Assembly: GCA_965230605.1 (NCBI GenBank)
Contig: CBDDLD010000004.1
Coordinates: forward strand, 806,001 to 870,000
Reading direction: 5' to 3'
DNA: 64,000 nt
From: CBDDLD01 sp965230605
Lineage (GTDB): Bacteria; Bacteroidota; Bacteroidia; Flavobacteriales; Flavobacteriaceae
Each line of letters starts with the position of its first letter. Position 1 is the stretch's first letter. The notes beneath the pieces were generated by a model. It saw only the letters and a program-made list of their open reading frames with translations. It was not told where the DNA came from and did no database searches. Below, piece after piece: positions 8,463 through 16,751 of this stretch. A program made the translations under genes and the position numbers.

Positions 8463-8918
8463 TTATTTAACACTCACACTATCAGGTACTAAGATGCTAT
8501 AATCACCATTGTTTCTGATAACATCTCTTACGATTGAAGAGGAAATGAACGAGGTTTTTGCAGCAGTTAACAAGAATACAGTTTCAATTTTGGATAACTT
8601 TCTATTGGTATGTGCAATGGCTTTTTCAAATTCGAAATCAGCTGGGTTTCTCAATCCTCTCAATATGAATTTAGCCCCAATCTCACTACAAAAATCTACA
8701 GTTAGGCCTTTGTAAGTAACAACTTTTACTTTAGGTTCATGCTTAAAGGCCTCTTCGATAAAACGTTGACGCTCTTCAACAGAGAACATATATTTTTTTT
8801 CAGCATTGATGCCAATGGCAACAACAACTTCATCAAACAGCTTTACGCCACGCTTAATTATATCGTAATGACCTAAGGTTATAGGGTCGAAAGATCCTGG
8901 AAATAGTGCACGTCTCAT
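8463..8918 (-). CDS. coaD: Phosphopantetheine adenylyltransferase
   Basis: 151 residues, the usual length for CoaD. It transfers AMP from ATP to 4'-phosphopantetheine, the penultimate step of coenzyme A synthesis. Visible motifs: N-terminal ALFPGSFDPITLGHYDII (nucleotidyltransferase TxGH-type motif), GINAEKKYMFSVEERQ, LRGLRNPADFEFE, and the C-terminal ISSSIVRDV corresponding to the ISSTxxR motif. ATG at 8918. Located 32 bp downstream of ddl on the same strand, so they may share a transcript. Confidence 0.96.
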   Translation of the reverse strand: MRRALFPGSFDPITLGHYDIIKRGVKLFDEVVVAIGINAEKKYMFSVEERQRFIEEAFKHEPKVKVVTYKGLTVDFCSEIGAKFILRGLRNPADFEFEKAIAHTNRKLSKIETVFLLTAAKTSFISSSIVRDVIRNNGDYSILVPDSVSVK

Positions 8919-8950
8919 AGGTTATGGTAATATAAGATCAAAGATAACTA

Positions 8951-9928
8951 TTAATTTTTCAATGCTTCTTCTATAGCATTTTCAAAAAGCATTTCGAGTG
9001 AAATTCCGGCTTCGATCGCTTGTTGAGGCAAAATACTCTCTTTTGTGAGCCCCGGAACAGTATTCACTTCTAGAAGATGAGGCTCATCATTTTTAAAGAT
9101 GAATTCGCTTCGTGTAAACCCTTTCATTCCCAACAAATCATAGATCTTTTTGGCTACAAGATGTATTTTCTGCTGATAATCTTCAGAGATTCTTGCCGGG
9201 GTTATTTCTTGGGATTCCCCTAGGTATTTTGCCTTATAATCGAAGAAGTCATTTTCTGAAACAATTTCTGTAATGGGTAAAACCTTAGTTTCCCCTTTGT
9301 AACTTATTACACCTACGGACACTTCAACACCATCTAAGAATTGCTCAATAATGATTTCATTGTCTTCTTTAAATGAAACCTCTATGGCTGCTTTTAAATC
9401 TTCTTTTTTGTAGACCTTAGAAATTCCGAAGCTACTTCCTGCCCTATTAGCCTTAACAAAACAAGGGAGACCTACTTTATCTACGATGGCATCCTCATCA
9501 ATAGGGTCACCCATATTTACGTAATAACTTTCGGCTGTTTTTATACCGAAAGGTTTGAGTGTAGCTAATAAATCTCGTTTGTTGAAGGTTAATGCCGCCT
9601 GATACATGCCACAACTGGTGTGTGCTAAGCCAAGTAAATCAAAATAAGCTTGCATAAAACCGTCCTCACCAGGAGAGCCATGAATAGCGTTAAAAACACA
9701 ATCAAATGTTATGGTCGTACCATCTACCATAACAGAAAAATCATGTTTATTGATACTGTATTCGATGCCACTATCATCTACATAAACCCACCTGTCTTTA
9801 AAAATGTGAACACGATAAGCATTGTATTTGTCTTTATTCAAAGTTTCATAGACAACAGTTCCACTTTTAAGCGAAATCTCATACTCGCTTGAATACCCTC
9901 CCATGATTATGGCAATATTTTTTATCAT
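8951..9928 (-). CDS. ddl: D-alanine--D-alanine ligase
   Basis: 325 residues, a full-length ATP-grasp ligase that makes D-Ala-D-Ala for peptidoglycan. Motifs: N-terminal MGGYSSEYEISLKSG, AIHGSPGEDG, the grasp region LPCFVKANRAGSSFGISKV, EQFLDGVEVSVGVI, and the Mg/ATP site FTRSEFIF...HLLEVNTVPGLT. Start MIKNIAIIMGG at 9928. It is divergent from the PASTA gene, with about 150 bp of shared intergenic region. Confidence 0.97.
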   Translation of the reverse strand: MIKNIAIIMGGYSSEYEISLKSGTVVYETLNKDKYNAYRVHIFKDRWVYVDDSGIEYSINKHDFSVMVDGTTITFDCVFNAIHGSPGEDGFMQAYFDLLGLAHTSCGMYQAALTFNKRDLLATLKPFGIKTAESYYVNMGDPIDEDAIVDKVGLPCFVKANRAGSSFGISKVYKKEDLKAAIEVSFKEDNEIIIEQFLDGVEVSVGVISYKGETKVLPITEIVSENDFFDYKAKYLGESQEITPARISEDYQQKIHLVAKKIYDLLGMKGFTRSEFIFKNDEPHLLEVNTVPGLTKESILPQQAIEAGISLEMLFENAIEEALKN

Positions 9929-10055
9929 AATGTGTCAGCAAATGCGTTAATGTAAAAGTATCATTTATTTTATTTTGATGCTCAAAAATCGATTTACATT
10001 TTATATACGTATATTAAATCTAGAAAGTTCGATTTTACAACACCAATTATTTAAT

Positions 10056-10063
10056 TAGTTTTG
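10056..10063 (+). promoter_or_regulatory. Candidate -7 box for the PASTA/RluA operon
   Basis: TAGTTTTG matches TAnnTTTG and lies 17 bp before the ATG at 10081. No strong -33 TTG was found. Confidence 0.4.
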
Positions 10064-10080
10064 TCACTAATATCAACCTT

Positions 10081-10644
10081 ATGAGTCTCATTAAATTTCT
10101 TACCAGTAAAGTATTTTTTAAACAACTTGCTTTAGCTATAGTTGCCATTGTGGTTTTGTGTTTCTTATTATTAAAATGGTTAAATGTCACTACTAATCAT
10201 AATGAGTTTGTTGTAGTACCTAACTTAAAAGGAAAATCTATAGAAACTGCAGGCATAGAATTGGAGGATAGTGATTTAGTTATGGAAATACAAGACTCAG
10301 CTAACTTTAATCCTAATTACCCAAAATATTCTGTTATAGATCAAGATCCTGCTGCAGGCTCCAAGGTTAAAGAGAATAGAAAGATCTATCTCACTTTAAA
10401 TCCTTCTGGGTATCGTAAAGTATTGGTGCCAGATTTAAAACAACGAACATTACGCCAAGCAAGACCAACATTAGAGGCACTAGGTTTTAAAGTAGGGAAA
10501 TTAACTTATGTAGATAATATTGGTAAGGATGTGGTTTTAGATTTTTCCCATGAAGGCAAGAGACTGACACCGGGTACCAAATTACCATTGACTTCCACCA
10601 TTGATTTGGTTTTAGGTAACGGAAACAGAGCTTCCTCAAATTAA
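10081..10644 (+). CDS. PASTA domain-containing membrane protein
   Basis: 187 residues: a transmembrane helix (about 14-32) followed by two to three PASTA repeats (PF03793), with VVVPNLKGKSIETAGIELE, VIDQDPAAGSKVKENRKIYLTLN, VLVPDLKQRTLRQARPTLEALGFKVG and a third partial unit. PASTA domains bind muropeptides or beta-lactam-like moieties in other proteins, but there is no kinase or transpeptidase domain attached. It stops 1 bp before the RluA gene, so the two form an operon next to ddl. Confidence 0.9.
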   Translation: MSLIKFLTSKVFFKQLALAIVAIVVLCFLLLKWLNVTTNHNEFVVVPNLKGKSIETAGIELEDSDLVMEIQDSANFNPNYPKYSVIDQDPAAGSKVKENRKIYLTLNPSGYRKVLVPDLKQRTLRQARPTLEALGFKVGKLTYVDNIGKDVVLDFSHEGKRLTPGTKLPLTSTIDLVLGNGNRASSN

Positions 10645-10645
10645 T

Positions 10646-11677
10646 ATGAGTACTATAGATGATAATTTAGAGCAGGATGAGCTCTATGAGCATTATGTCT
10701 TTACTGCCGAAAAAGGACAACAACCTTTACGAGTAGACAAGTACCTCATGAATTTTATTGAAAACGCTACTCGAAATAAGATACAGCAAGCTGCCAAATC
10801 AGGGAATATTTTTGTTAATGATATTGCTGTAAAATCAAACTATAAGGTGAAGGCGTTCGACGTGGTGAAAGTTAAGTTTGAACACCCACCCTATGAGCAT
10901 TTATTAATTGGTGAAGATATTCCTATTGATGTGGTTTATGAAGATGATGATCTTTTGGTCGTAAATAAGCCTGCGGGCATGGTTGTGCATCCCGGGCACG
11001 GCAACTATTCCGGAACATTAATAAATGCATTAATCTATCATTTTGATAATCTGCCTAAAAACTCTAGTGATCGCCCCGGTTTGGTTCATAGAATCGATAA
11101 GGATACAAGTGGGCTTTTAGTTGTAGCGAAAACTGAGCAAGCCATGAACCACTTGTCTAATCAGTTTGCTGAAAAAACCAGCGAACGTGAGTATGTGGCA
11201 TTGGTCTGGGGAAATGTTGATGAAGATGAAGGTACCATAGAAGGGCACATAGGACGCCATCCAAAGAACAGGCTTCAGAATACCGTTTTTGAAGGTGAAG
11301 ATGCCTATAAGGGTAAACCAGCAGTCACACATTATAAAATCATTGAGCGCTTAGGTTATGTCACATTGTTGTCGTGTAAGTTAGAGACCGGCCGTACACA
11401 TCAAATACGTGTTCATATGAAGTATATTGGGCATACACTATTTAATGATGAGCGCTATGGTGGTAATGCCATATTAAAAGGAACAACATTTACTAAGTAT
11501 AAGCAATTTGTAGAAAATTGTTTTAAATTACTTCCAAGACAAGCACTGCATGCCAAAACATTAGGATTTGAACACCCAACAAGTGGTAAATTTTTAAGAT
11601 TTAGTTCAGAGCTCCCTGATGATATAAAACAATGCATAGAAAAATGGAGAGGCTACAGTAAGCATCAAGATAATTAA
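10646..11677 (+). CDS. RluA-family 23S rRNA pseudouridine synthase
   Basis: 343 residues. An N-terminal S4-like RNA-binding domain (LRVDKYLMNFIENATRNKIQQAAKSGNIFVND) is followed by a pseudouridine synthase catalytic domain with DDDLLVVNKPAGMVVHPG, the catalytic block HRIDKDTSGLLVVAKT (Asp nucleophile in RIDKDTSG), and the GRTHQIRVHMKYIGHTLFNDERYGG motif. S4 plus this catalytic core indicates an RluD-like enzyme acting on large-subunit rRNA; the exact uridine is inferred only. Cotranscribed with the PASTA gene. Confidence 0.94.
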   Translation: MSTIDDNLEQDELYEHYVFTAEKGQQPLRVDKYLMNFIENATRNKIQQAAKSGNIFVNDIAVKSNYKVKAFDVVKVKFEHPPYEHLLIGEDIPIDVVYEDDDLLVVNKPAGMVVHPGHGNYSGTLINALIYHFDNLPKNSSDRPGLVHRIDKDTSGLLVVAKTEQAMNHLSNQFAEKTSEREYVALVWGNVDEDEGTIEGHIGRHPKNRLQNTVFEGEDAYKGKPAVTHYKIIERLGYVTLLSCKLETGRTHQIRVHMKYIGHTLFNDERYGGNAILKGTTFTKYKQFVENCFKLLPRQALHAKTLGFEHPTSGKFLRFSSELPDDIKQCIEKWRGYSKHQDN

Positions 11678-11761
11678 TAGCACTATAAGAATTAATTGTT
11701 AAGAACCATTTTAAAACTGCTATAGTAGTTGTAAATTTGATAAGAAATTAAAATTGTTCTT

Positions 11762-12520
11762 ATGAAACTTGTTTTATCTCCGGCAAAATCACTGAATTTT
11801 GAAAGTCCACTTCCTACCAATAGAACTTCTGAAGGGAACTTTTTAAAAGAAGCCGAAAGACTTAATAAATTACTTAAAAAGAAATCAGCTAGAAGCTTAT
11901 CTAAGCTGATGAGCATTTCTGATGCTTTAGGACAACTCAACTACGAGCGCAATCAGTTGTGGGAGTTACCATTTAACGCATCTAATGCCAGACAAGCGGT
12001 TTATGCGTTTAGTGGTGATGTGTATAGAGGTTTAGATGCTTATACGATTGAAGCTGATAAGTTAGATAAATTACAAGATACAGTTCGTATTATTTCTGGA
12101 CTTTATGGAGTTCTTAAACCTATGGATCTAATACAGCCCTATCGCTTAGAAATGGGGACAAGAATGCCAGTCGGAAAGAATAAAAATTTGTATGAATTTT
12201 GGAAAAAGAAAGTGACTCAAGCCTTAAACGAAGAGTTGGCTGATGATGAGCTATTTCTAAATTTGGCAAGTAATGAATATTTTAAAGCTATTGACAGAAA
12301 AGCATTAAAAGTGCCAATAGTTACAGCCACATTTAAAGATCTAAAAAATGGAGAATATAAATCGATTATGACCTTTGCTAAGTTAGCTCGTGGTTATATG
12401 ACGCGTTATATTATAGACACTAATGCTAATACCGTAGAAGATATTAAAGGCTTTAATTATGAAGGTTATGGTTTTAGTGATAGTATGTCTACTGAAACGG
12501 AACTTGTATTTATCAGATAA
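11762..12520 (+). CDS. yaaA: Peroxide stress protein YaaA (DUF328)
   Basis: 252 residues, full length for the YaaA/UPF0246 family. Signature segments: the start MKLVLSPAKSLNFE, LMSISDALGQLNYER, AVYAFSGDVYRGLDA, the IISGLYGVLKPMDLIQPYRLEMGT block, NLASNEYFKAID, and the end GFNYEGYGFSDSMSTETELVFIR. In Escherichia coli YaaA limits free intracellular iron under peroxide stress. It stands alone, followed by a strong bidirectional terminator. Confidence 0.95.
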   Translation: MKLVLSPAKSLNFESPLPTNRTSEGNFLKEAERLNKLLKKKSARSLSKLMSISDALGQLNYERNQLWELPFNASNARQAVYAFSGDVYRGLDAYTIEADKLDKLQDTVRIISGLYGVLKPMDLIQPYRLEMGTRMPVGKNKNLYEFWKKKVTQALNEELADDELFLNLASNEYFKAIDRKALKVPIVTATFKDLKNGEYKSIMTFAKLARGYMTRYIIDTNANTVEDIKGFNYEGYGFSDSMSTETELVFIR

Positions 12521-12525
12521 AGAAA

Positions 12526-12553
12526 AAGCGAGAAGATTCTCGCTTATTTTTTT
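12526..12553 (+). terminator. Bidirectional rho-independent terminator (yaaA / bTHX)
   Basis: AAGCGAGAA-GA-TTCTCGCTT is a 9-bp perfect stem (12526-12545), followed by a T-rich run on the plus strand and preceded by an A-run that gives U-rich sequence for leftward transcription. It serves yaaA and the convergent bTHX gene, whose stop codon lies inside the hairpin. Confidence 0.85.
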
Positions 12554-12720
12554 GCTGTTGTTTTTTTAGCGGGTGCCTTTTTAGCTGTTGTCTTTTTGGC
12601 TGCAGCTTTCTTTTTTGGGGCAGCTACTGCAACTGCTTTATGTCGTTTCCTAGGTCGTCTAACACCATAAGTGCCAATATTGATTTTACCACGTTTGGTT
12701 TTTTTATCTCCTTTTCCCAT
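12544..12720 (-). CDS. Small ribosomal protein bTHX with Lys/Ala tail
   Basis: 58-residue ORF starting ATG at 12720. The first 30 residues (MGKGDKKTKRGKINIGTYGV, then RRPRKRHKAV) match the 30S subunit protein bTHX (Thx/S31e-like family, found in Thermus and Bacteroidota). The last 28 residues are an AAAKKTTAKKAPAKK-type low-complexity basic tail, resembling histone H1-like tails. It would bind 16S rRNA in the small-subunit head. Its stop codon TAA (12544-12546) sits in the shared terminator. A high isoelectric point and the conserved N-terminus support a real gene. Confidence 0.88.
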   Translation of the reverse strand: MGKGDKKTKRGKINIGTYGVRRPRKRHKAVAVAAPKKKAAAKKTTAKKAPAKKTTAKK

Positions 12721-12795
12721 AGTTGATTGTTAAGAATTATCTCATAAGATACGAAAAATTCATATTTTGCTAATCTTAATTAACTAGACGATTTA

Positions 12796-13518
12796 ATGTA
12801 TTTCTATTTTATAATTGCTCTTCAAGGTTTTTGTCTATACCATCTTTACAAAAATCGAAATGATTATTATTGGGTTTTTATTATTATTCTACTTCCGCTA
12901 ATTGGATCATTAATATATATTTTCACTCAAGTATTAAATAAGCGAGATGTTGATGCTGTTCAAAATGAAATAACAGCCATTATCCAACCTACAAAAAAAA
13001 TAAAGGATTTACATAAGAAGCTTGAGTTTTCAGATTCTTATCAGAATAGAATTGATTTAGCAGATGCGTACTTTGAGTTAAAAGATTATAACAATGCTGT
13101 GACTTTTTATGAGAAATCAATTGAAGATGAGGTTCAAGACAATACCTATGCTATCAAACAGCTTATAAAGTGCTTTCACAATCTTGGAAATCAGAACTCT
13201 ATAATTACCTATTCTGAAAAATTAAAAGGAAATTCAGAGTTCAAAGGATCGAAAGAACAATTTTATTATGGTATGGCTCTAGAAGCCATTGGAAAGAATG
13301 AAGACGCAGAATTACAGCTTCAACAAATAGATAAACCATATTCTAATTACGATGAGCGACTAGAGTTGGCTAGGTTTTATATGAATAATGATAAAAGAGC
13401 TAAAGCAACCGAATTGTTAAATGAAATTAATACTGAGTCACAACATATGACACCTATGAACCGAAGAATATATAGGTCAACCATTAATGAAGTTAGACAA
13501 CTATTAAAGAACACTTAA
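12796..13518 (+). CDS. Membrane-anchored tetratricopeptide repeat protein
   Basis: 240 residues. The N-terminus contains two hydrophobic segments (about 1-17 and 25-45; YYWVFIIILLPLIGSLIYIF) resembling the cardiolipin-synthase/PLDc N-terminal membrane domain without any phospholipase domain. The remainder (about 70-235) is helical with TPR-like units, e.g. RIDLADAYFELKDYNNAVTFYEKSI and RLELARFYMNNDKRAKATELL. Probably an inner-membrane scaffold; specific function unknown. Its stop overlaps the ATG of the following UDG-like gene by one base (TAATG), so they are coupled. Confidence 0.78.
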   Translation: MYFYFIIALQGFCLYHLYKNRNDYYWVFIIILLPLIGSLIYIFTQVLNKRDVDAVQNEITAIIQPTKKIKDLHKKLEFSDSYQNRIDLADAYFELKDYNNAVTFYEKSIEDEVQDNTYAIKQLIKCFHNLGNQNSIITYSEKLKGNSEFKGSKEQFYYGMALEAIGKNEDAELQLQQIDKPYSNYDERLELARFYMNNDKRAKATELLNEINTESQHMTPMNRRIYRSTINEVRQLLKNT

Positions 13519-14171
13519 TGTTTTTTCATAAGCACCCTTATCCTCCTTTCATACAAAACGATACCAAAAAATTAATCGTTGGAACACTTCCACCACCTCG
13601 ATTTTCTACAGGGGAATTATTAGACAAGGATGTTAACTTTTGTTATGGAAGCTATTACAACTCATTGTGGTTGTACATAGATGAAATACATAATTTAGGA
13701 CTGCGTTATGATAATTCACAAGAAGCCATTGATGAACGAAAACAGTTTTTAATAACTCATAAAATAGGTGTGTGTGATATAGTAGAAAGTGCAGAACGTC
13801 AAAAAATTGATGCATCAGATTTAGGGATGACCAATATAGTTCTTAGAGATATTATCAATTATTTAAAGGAGTATCCAAATATAGAAACCTTGTTATTCAC
13901 TGGAGGTAATAGTAAAAATGGGCCAGAGTATTTTTTCAGAAGACATATAAAAACTTATAATTTAAAATTAGAGTTAGTCTCTAACGAAGTGCCTCGTATT
14001 CATCAATTCGAATTAGGCAATAGAGTGGTTAAAACCGTTTCATTGACTTCAGGTTCTGGAGCTGCAAATATCTCTATTGGCAGTATGCCTTTGTACAAGC
14101 AGTTAAAAGCTAAAAATCCGGGTTTTAATACCTTCGATTTTAGGGTGATGCAATACCGTGAATATTTATAA
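13518..14171 (+). CDS. Uracil-DNA glycosylase-superfamily protein
   Basis: 217 residues. The N-terminal KLIVGTLPPPRFSTG region and YGSYYNSLW resemble the active-site strand and loop of UDG/Mug-superfamily proteins; ICDIVESAERQKIDASD-like and TLLFTGGNSKNGPEYFFRRH follow, and a C-terminal TSGSGAANIS occupies the position of the HPSP-like loop. The catalytic acid of classical UDG is not obvious, so activity on uracil or mismatches is an assignment by family only. No signal peptide. Translationally coupled to the upstream TPR gene. Confidence 0.75.
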   Translation: MFFHKHPYPPFIQNDTKKLIVGTLPPPRFSTGELLDKDVNFCYGSYYNSLWLYIDEIHNLGLRYDNSQEAIDERKQFLITHKIGVCDIVESAERQKIDASDLGMTNIVLRDIINYLKEYPNIETLLFTGGNSKNGPEYFFRRHIKTYNLKLELVSNEVPRIHQFELGNRVVKTVSLTSGSGAANISIGSMPLYKQLKAKNPGFNTFDFRVMQYREYL

Positions 14172-14200
14172 TCTTTTAGAGTTATCCATAAACGAAAGAA

Positions 14201-14222
14201 GCGCAGACCATAAAGCCTGCGC
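14201..14222 (-). terminator. Terminator-like hairpin downstream of the YHS gene
   Basis: GCGCAG/CTGCGC stem (14201-14206 with 14217-14222) followed on the minus strand by TTCTTTCGTTT. It could end leftward transcription from the YHS-protein gene; the T-run is interrupted. Confidence 0.5.
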
Positions 14223-14248
14223 CCCACTAACTAATATGAGCACCTATA

Positions 14249-14719
14249 CTAGTTATAAGTTTTGCTCAACTTACTCCAGTTTTTATCTGCTACACGCTTT
14301 AGTTTACTGTGATTGTTTTCTGCTAACCACAGTTGCTTAGCATCTAATTCTACATCATTTAAAAACAGGTAGTATTTTCCGTCCTTAACAAGAAATTTAT
14401 TTGGATCAACTCTGAATTTTGCCCCGGCATAGGTTCCGAATGCACAGTATCCACCATATTGAGGAACATACTTCCCAGGGTTTTTATCAAATGTTGCTTT
14501 TTGTTCACTAGAAGTGAAGTAATAAGTAACTTTTTGATACTCAGATTTGAATTTTTTGTTTCCCCTCTGAGCCAATTGTAAATCTAAATAAGATACAGGG
14601 CTATAACCTTGTAACGCGATATTACTATTATCGATGTTATTCGCTTTTTTATCTTGAGCAAATACAGATGTGCTAATTATTAATGCACAAACTATCATAA
14701 TTGATTTTAATGATTTCAT
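14249..14719 (-). CDS. Secreted YHS domain-containing protein
   Basis: 156 residues with a Sec signal peptide (MKSLKSIMIVCALIISTSVFAQ, cleavage after about residue 22) and a YHS-like domain: LQGYSPVSYLDLQLAQRG, VTYYFTSSEQKATFDKNPGKYVPQYGGYCAFG, FRVDPNKFLVKDGKYYLF. The GYCAFG segment keeps the Cys found in many YHS proteins, which often sit next to metal or oxygen-handling systems. Periplasmic; ligand unknown. It is the third gene of a leftward set behind the AraC regulator, with about 50 bp of AT-rich DNA upstream. Confidence 0.88.
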   Translation of the reverse strand: MKSLKSIMIVCALIISTSVFAQDKKANNIDNSNIALQGYSPVSYLDLQLAQRGNKKFKSEYQKVTYYFTSSEQKATFDKNPGKYVPQYGGYCAFGTYAGAKFRVDPNKFLVKDGKYYLFLNDVELDAKQLWLAENNHSKLKRVADKNWSKLSKTYN

Positions 14720-14770
14720 TTTTCTAATTTTAATTTGTTTTAATTGAATTTTAATTGTGTTTTGAGGTTA

Positions 14771-15121
14771 TTAAGCAACCTCGGGCTTATGTAAACTTAC
14801 TACGGTTAGTACGGCAGCTCCATTTATCCAATAGTAGTACGCATCTAACCCTTTAAACGAAAAAATAAAGGGAGCCAGAATAAATACTACGGCAACTAAA
14901 AAGTCTACGATTAAGTGGAATTTGTATGGAATTACTCGTAATACACCTAAATGGTGATCCGTTAGTAATGTCAATGCAAATGCTGCTATTCCTGTAGCGA
15001 CAGATAATTGCAAAGCTAAGGCGCTAGATGTTCCTAAACCTATAAGGAAAGGAAGTGCTATTAATGCAACAGCCACTGGGTAATCTAAAAATGCATGAAT
15101 TCTTTTGGTTACAAACTTCAT
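14771..15121 (-). CDS. Small four-helix membrane protein (SPW repeat-like)
   Basis: 116 residues, almost entirely hydrophobic, with about four predicted membrane spans. The start MKFVTKRIHAFLDYPVAVALIALPFLIGLG and the DHHLGVLRVIPYKFHLIVDFLVAVVFILAPFIF segment resemble SPW-repeat/DoxX-adjacent membrane proteins of Bacteroidota (DYPV/LPW-type motifs). Function unknown. It is adjacent to the SnoaL-like gene (15 bp) and probably cotranscribed. Confidence 0.75.
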   Translation of the reverse strand: MKFVTKRIHAFLDYPVAVALIALPFLIGLGTSSALALQLSVATGIAAFALTLLTDHHLGVLRVIPYKFHLIVDFLVAVVFILAPFIFSFKGLDAYYYWINGAAVLTVVSLHKPEVA

Positions 15122-15136
15122 AATACTCGATTTAAA

Positions 15137-15490
15137 TTACTCAGCATTGAAGTATTCTTCGGCAATTACTTTACCTTCATCATTCCATAGTCTGCGAATG
15201 ATCTCGTGCCAGTAAATTTTACTCCCGTCTTTCATGTCAAAATCGAAAGTAAATTCTGAAGCAGACACATGTCCGTCTACAATGGAGTAGTGATGGCTAA
15301 TACCATTAACTTTAGCAATAGCATTTGCAAAGCCTTCCATCTTTGAGATCATCTCAGCTTTTCCTTGAGTACGGCCGTTGCCATAATCAGAGGTCACAGC
15401 ATCATCTGCAAAAAATGTTTTCACAGCGTCTACAATAGCACCTTGACTTACTATTGCATCCATTTTGGTTACTTGTTCTTTAATATTCAT
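15137..15490 (-). CDS. SnoaL-like / NTF2-like domain protein
   Basis: 117 residues. The frame extends 11 codons further upstream, but the ATG at 15490 (MNIKEQVTKMDAIVSQG) is the natural start. The sequence is an NTF2/SnoaL-like alpha+beta cone: an opening helix, VDAVKTFFADDAVTSDYGNG, a central helix, then antiparallel strands ISHHYSIVDGHVSASEFTFDFDMKDGSKIYWHEIIRRLW. These folds bind small hydrophobic ligands or act as isomerases; the substrate is unknown. It lies just downstream of the divergent-orientation-free gap after the AraC regulator gene. Confidence 0.82.
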   Translation of the reverse strand: MNIKEQVTKMDAIVSQGAIVDAVKTFFADDAVTSDYGNGRTQGKAEMISKMEGFANAIAKVNGISHHYSIVDGHVSASEFTFDFDMKDGSKIYWHEIIRRLWNDEGKVIAEEYFNAE

Positions 15491-15564
15491 CTTTTTATGT
15501 TTTTGAAAATTAATACACTGCAAAGATGCGAGATGAATGCTAGGAAGAGGCTACCAAAAAAGCG

Positions 15565-16620
15565 CTATAAATTGTACTTTTTAGTTTTGAAGTCTGAGGG
15601 CGTTGTCCCAGTGTAATGTTTGAAGAATCTTGAGAAGTGATTGGATTCTTCAAAGCCAAGTTTGTGAGATATCGAAGATATAGTTTCGCCTTCTAATAGC
15701 ATAAGTTTGGCCGTATTGATTAGTTCAAGTCTAATCAGTTGACCTAAAGAAACATTCATTTTCGACTTAACTTTTTTAGAAAGTGCCTTTATAGACATGT
15801 TCATTTTATCGGCGTAAAACTGTAATGTATGTTCTTCGGTGTGGTAGGTCTGTAATAATTCGATAATATTTTGAGAAAAGCGATCTCGATTTTTATAATC
15901 AAAGTTGTCTCTGAATTGAAGCGGCGTTTGCCCAGTAGAGTTTTTAAAAACACGATTGAAATAAGCATCATCATTAAATCCCAAGCTATAGGCTATTTCC
16001 TGAATCGTCTTGTCAGTAAAGGCAACGTCCTTTTTACTTTCCTGAAGGCGCTTTGCGCTCATGAGGTTTTTCACCGACATGCCCACTTTATTTTTGACTA
16101 ATGCCTGAGCATTGTATCCTCGGTCATTGATCAGATCTACAAGATCATCACTGGTTAAGCGATTGGAAAACTCTTGATCAATGATTTCTTTGGTATCGAA
16201 TATAATTTGATATTCCTCTTTATTGGCATTGAATGGGTTTTGCCAAAACCATTGTTTTGATGAGATGTCAATAATGTTGGAAGAGTTCTGCCCTAATACA
16301 GATTCTGATAGAAAGGCTTGACATTCTTCACATTCCATAAGGTTGATATAGCCTAAAGAAATGAGATGTTTAAATAATACACGGACATCATCATTGTAAA
16401 ACTTAGCTTTTTCTGATAGATCGATTTGACGCACAGTAAAATCATCTGACAAAAATTTTATGTACTGTCCCTTTTCAAGAAAAATACCCTTTTCTTGCCA
16501 ATCATAATACGTTTTGAAATCAACCTGAATACTTCCTTTACCATCTAAGACATGTATGAAAGTATAGCCTTCAATGAAGTAGACCTTATTAATTTCAGGA
16601 GAAAATTTTACAACTTTCAC
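15565..16620 (-). CDS. AraC-family regulator with two tandem HTH domains
   Basis: 351 residues. The N-terminal half (about 1-140) is a cupin-like sensor region (FIHVLDGKGSIQVDF, GQYIKFLSDDFTVRQIDL) containing a CxxC (MECEECQAF). Two AraC-type DNA-binding units follow: the first around 150-245 (TIQEIAYSLGFNDDAYFNRVFKNSTGQTPLQFR) and the second around 250-351 (LQFYADKMNMSIKALSKKV, TISSISHKLGFEESNHFSRFFKHYTGTTPSDFK). A duplicated DNA-binding region is unusual, since one unit is the norm. It probably controls its leftward neighbours (SnoaL-like, membrane, YHS genes) and perhaps the peroxiredoxin-like gene upstream. Confidence 0.9.
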   Translation of the reverse strand: MKVVKFSPEINKVYFIEGYTFIHVLDGKGSIQVDFKTYYDWQEKGIFLEKGQYIKFLSDDFTVRQIDLSEKAKFYNDDVRVLFKHLISLGYINLMECEECQAFLSESVLGQNSSNIIDISSKQWFWQNPFNANKEEYQIIFDTKEIIDQEFSNRLTSDDLVDLINDRGYNAQALVKNKVGMSVKNLMSAKRLQESKKDVAFTDKTIQEIAYSLGFNDDAYFNRVFKNSTGQTPLQFRDNFDYKNRDRFSQNIIELLQTYHTEEHTLQFYADKMNMSIKALSKKVKSKMNVSLGQLIRLELINTAKLMLLEGETISSISHKLGFEESNHFSRFFKHYTGTTPSDFKTKKYNL

Positions 16621-16702
16621 TTTAGAGAGGTATTGTTTAAAATACCATGCTAAGATCGGTTATTTTTAATCAAAATCCATAATATATGAATCATAAAAAA
16701 AG

Positions 16703-16732
16703 AAAACCCAAAGCCATGGCTTTGGGTTTTTT
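16703..16732 (-). terminator. Bidirectional terminator hairpin
   Basis: AAAACCCAAAGCC pairs with GGCTTTGGGTTTT around a central AT pair; A-run on one side and T-run on the other. It lies 20 bp beyond the stop of the leftward peroxiredoxin-like gene and insulates it from the AraC gene. Confidence 0.85.
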
Positions 16733-16751
16733 CAATATATATGTTGAAGCA

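Noticed and set aside
14720..14760. Repeated TTTTAATT units upstream of the YHS gene as an operator
   Set aside because: AT-rich low complexity with no symmetry; not distinguishable from background in this genome.
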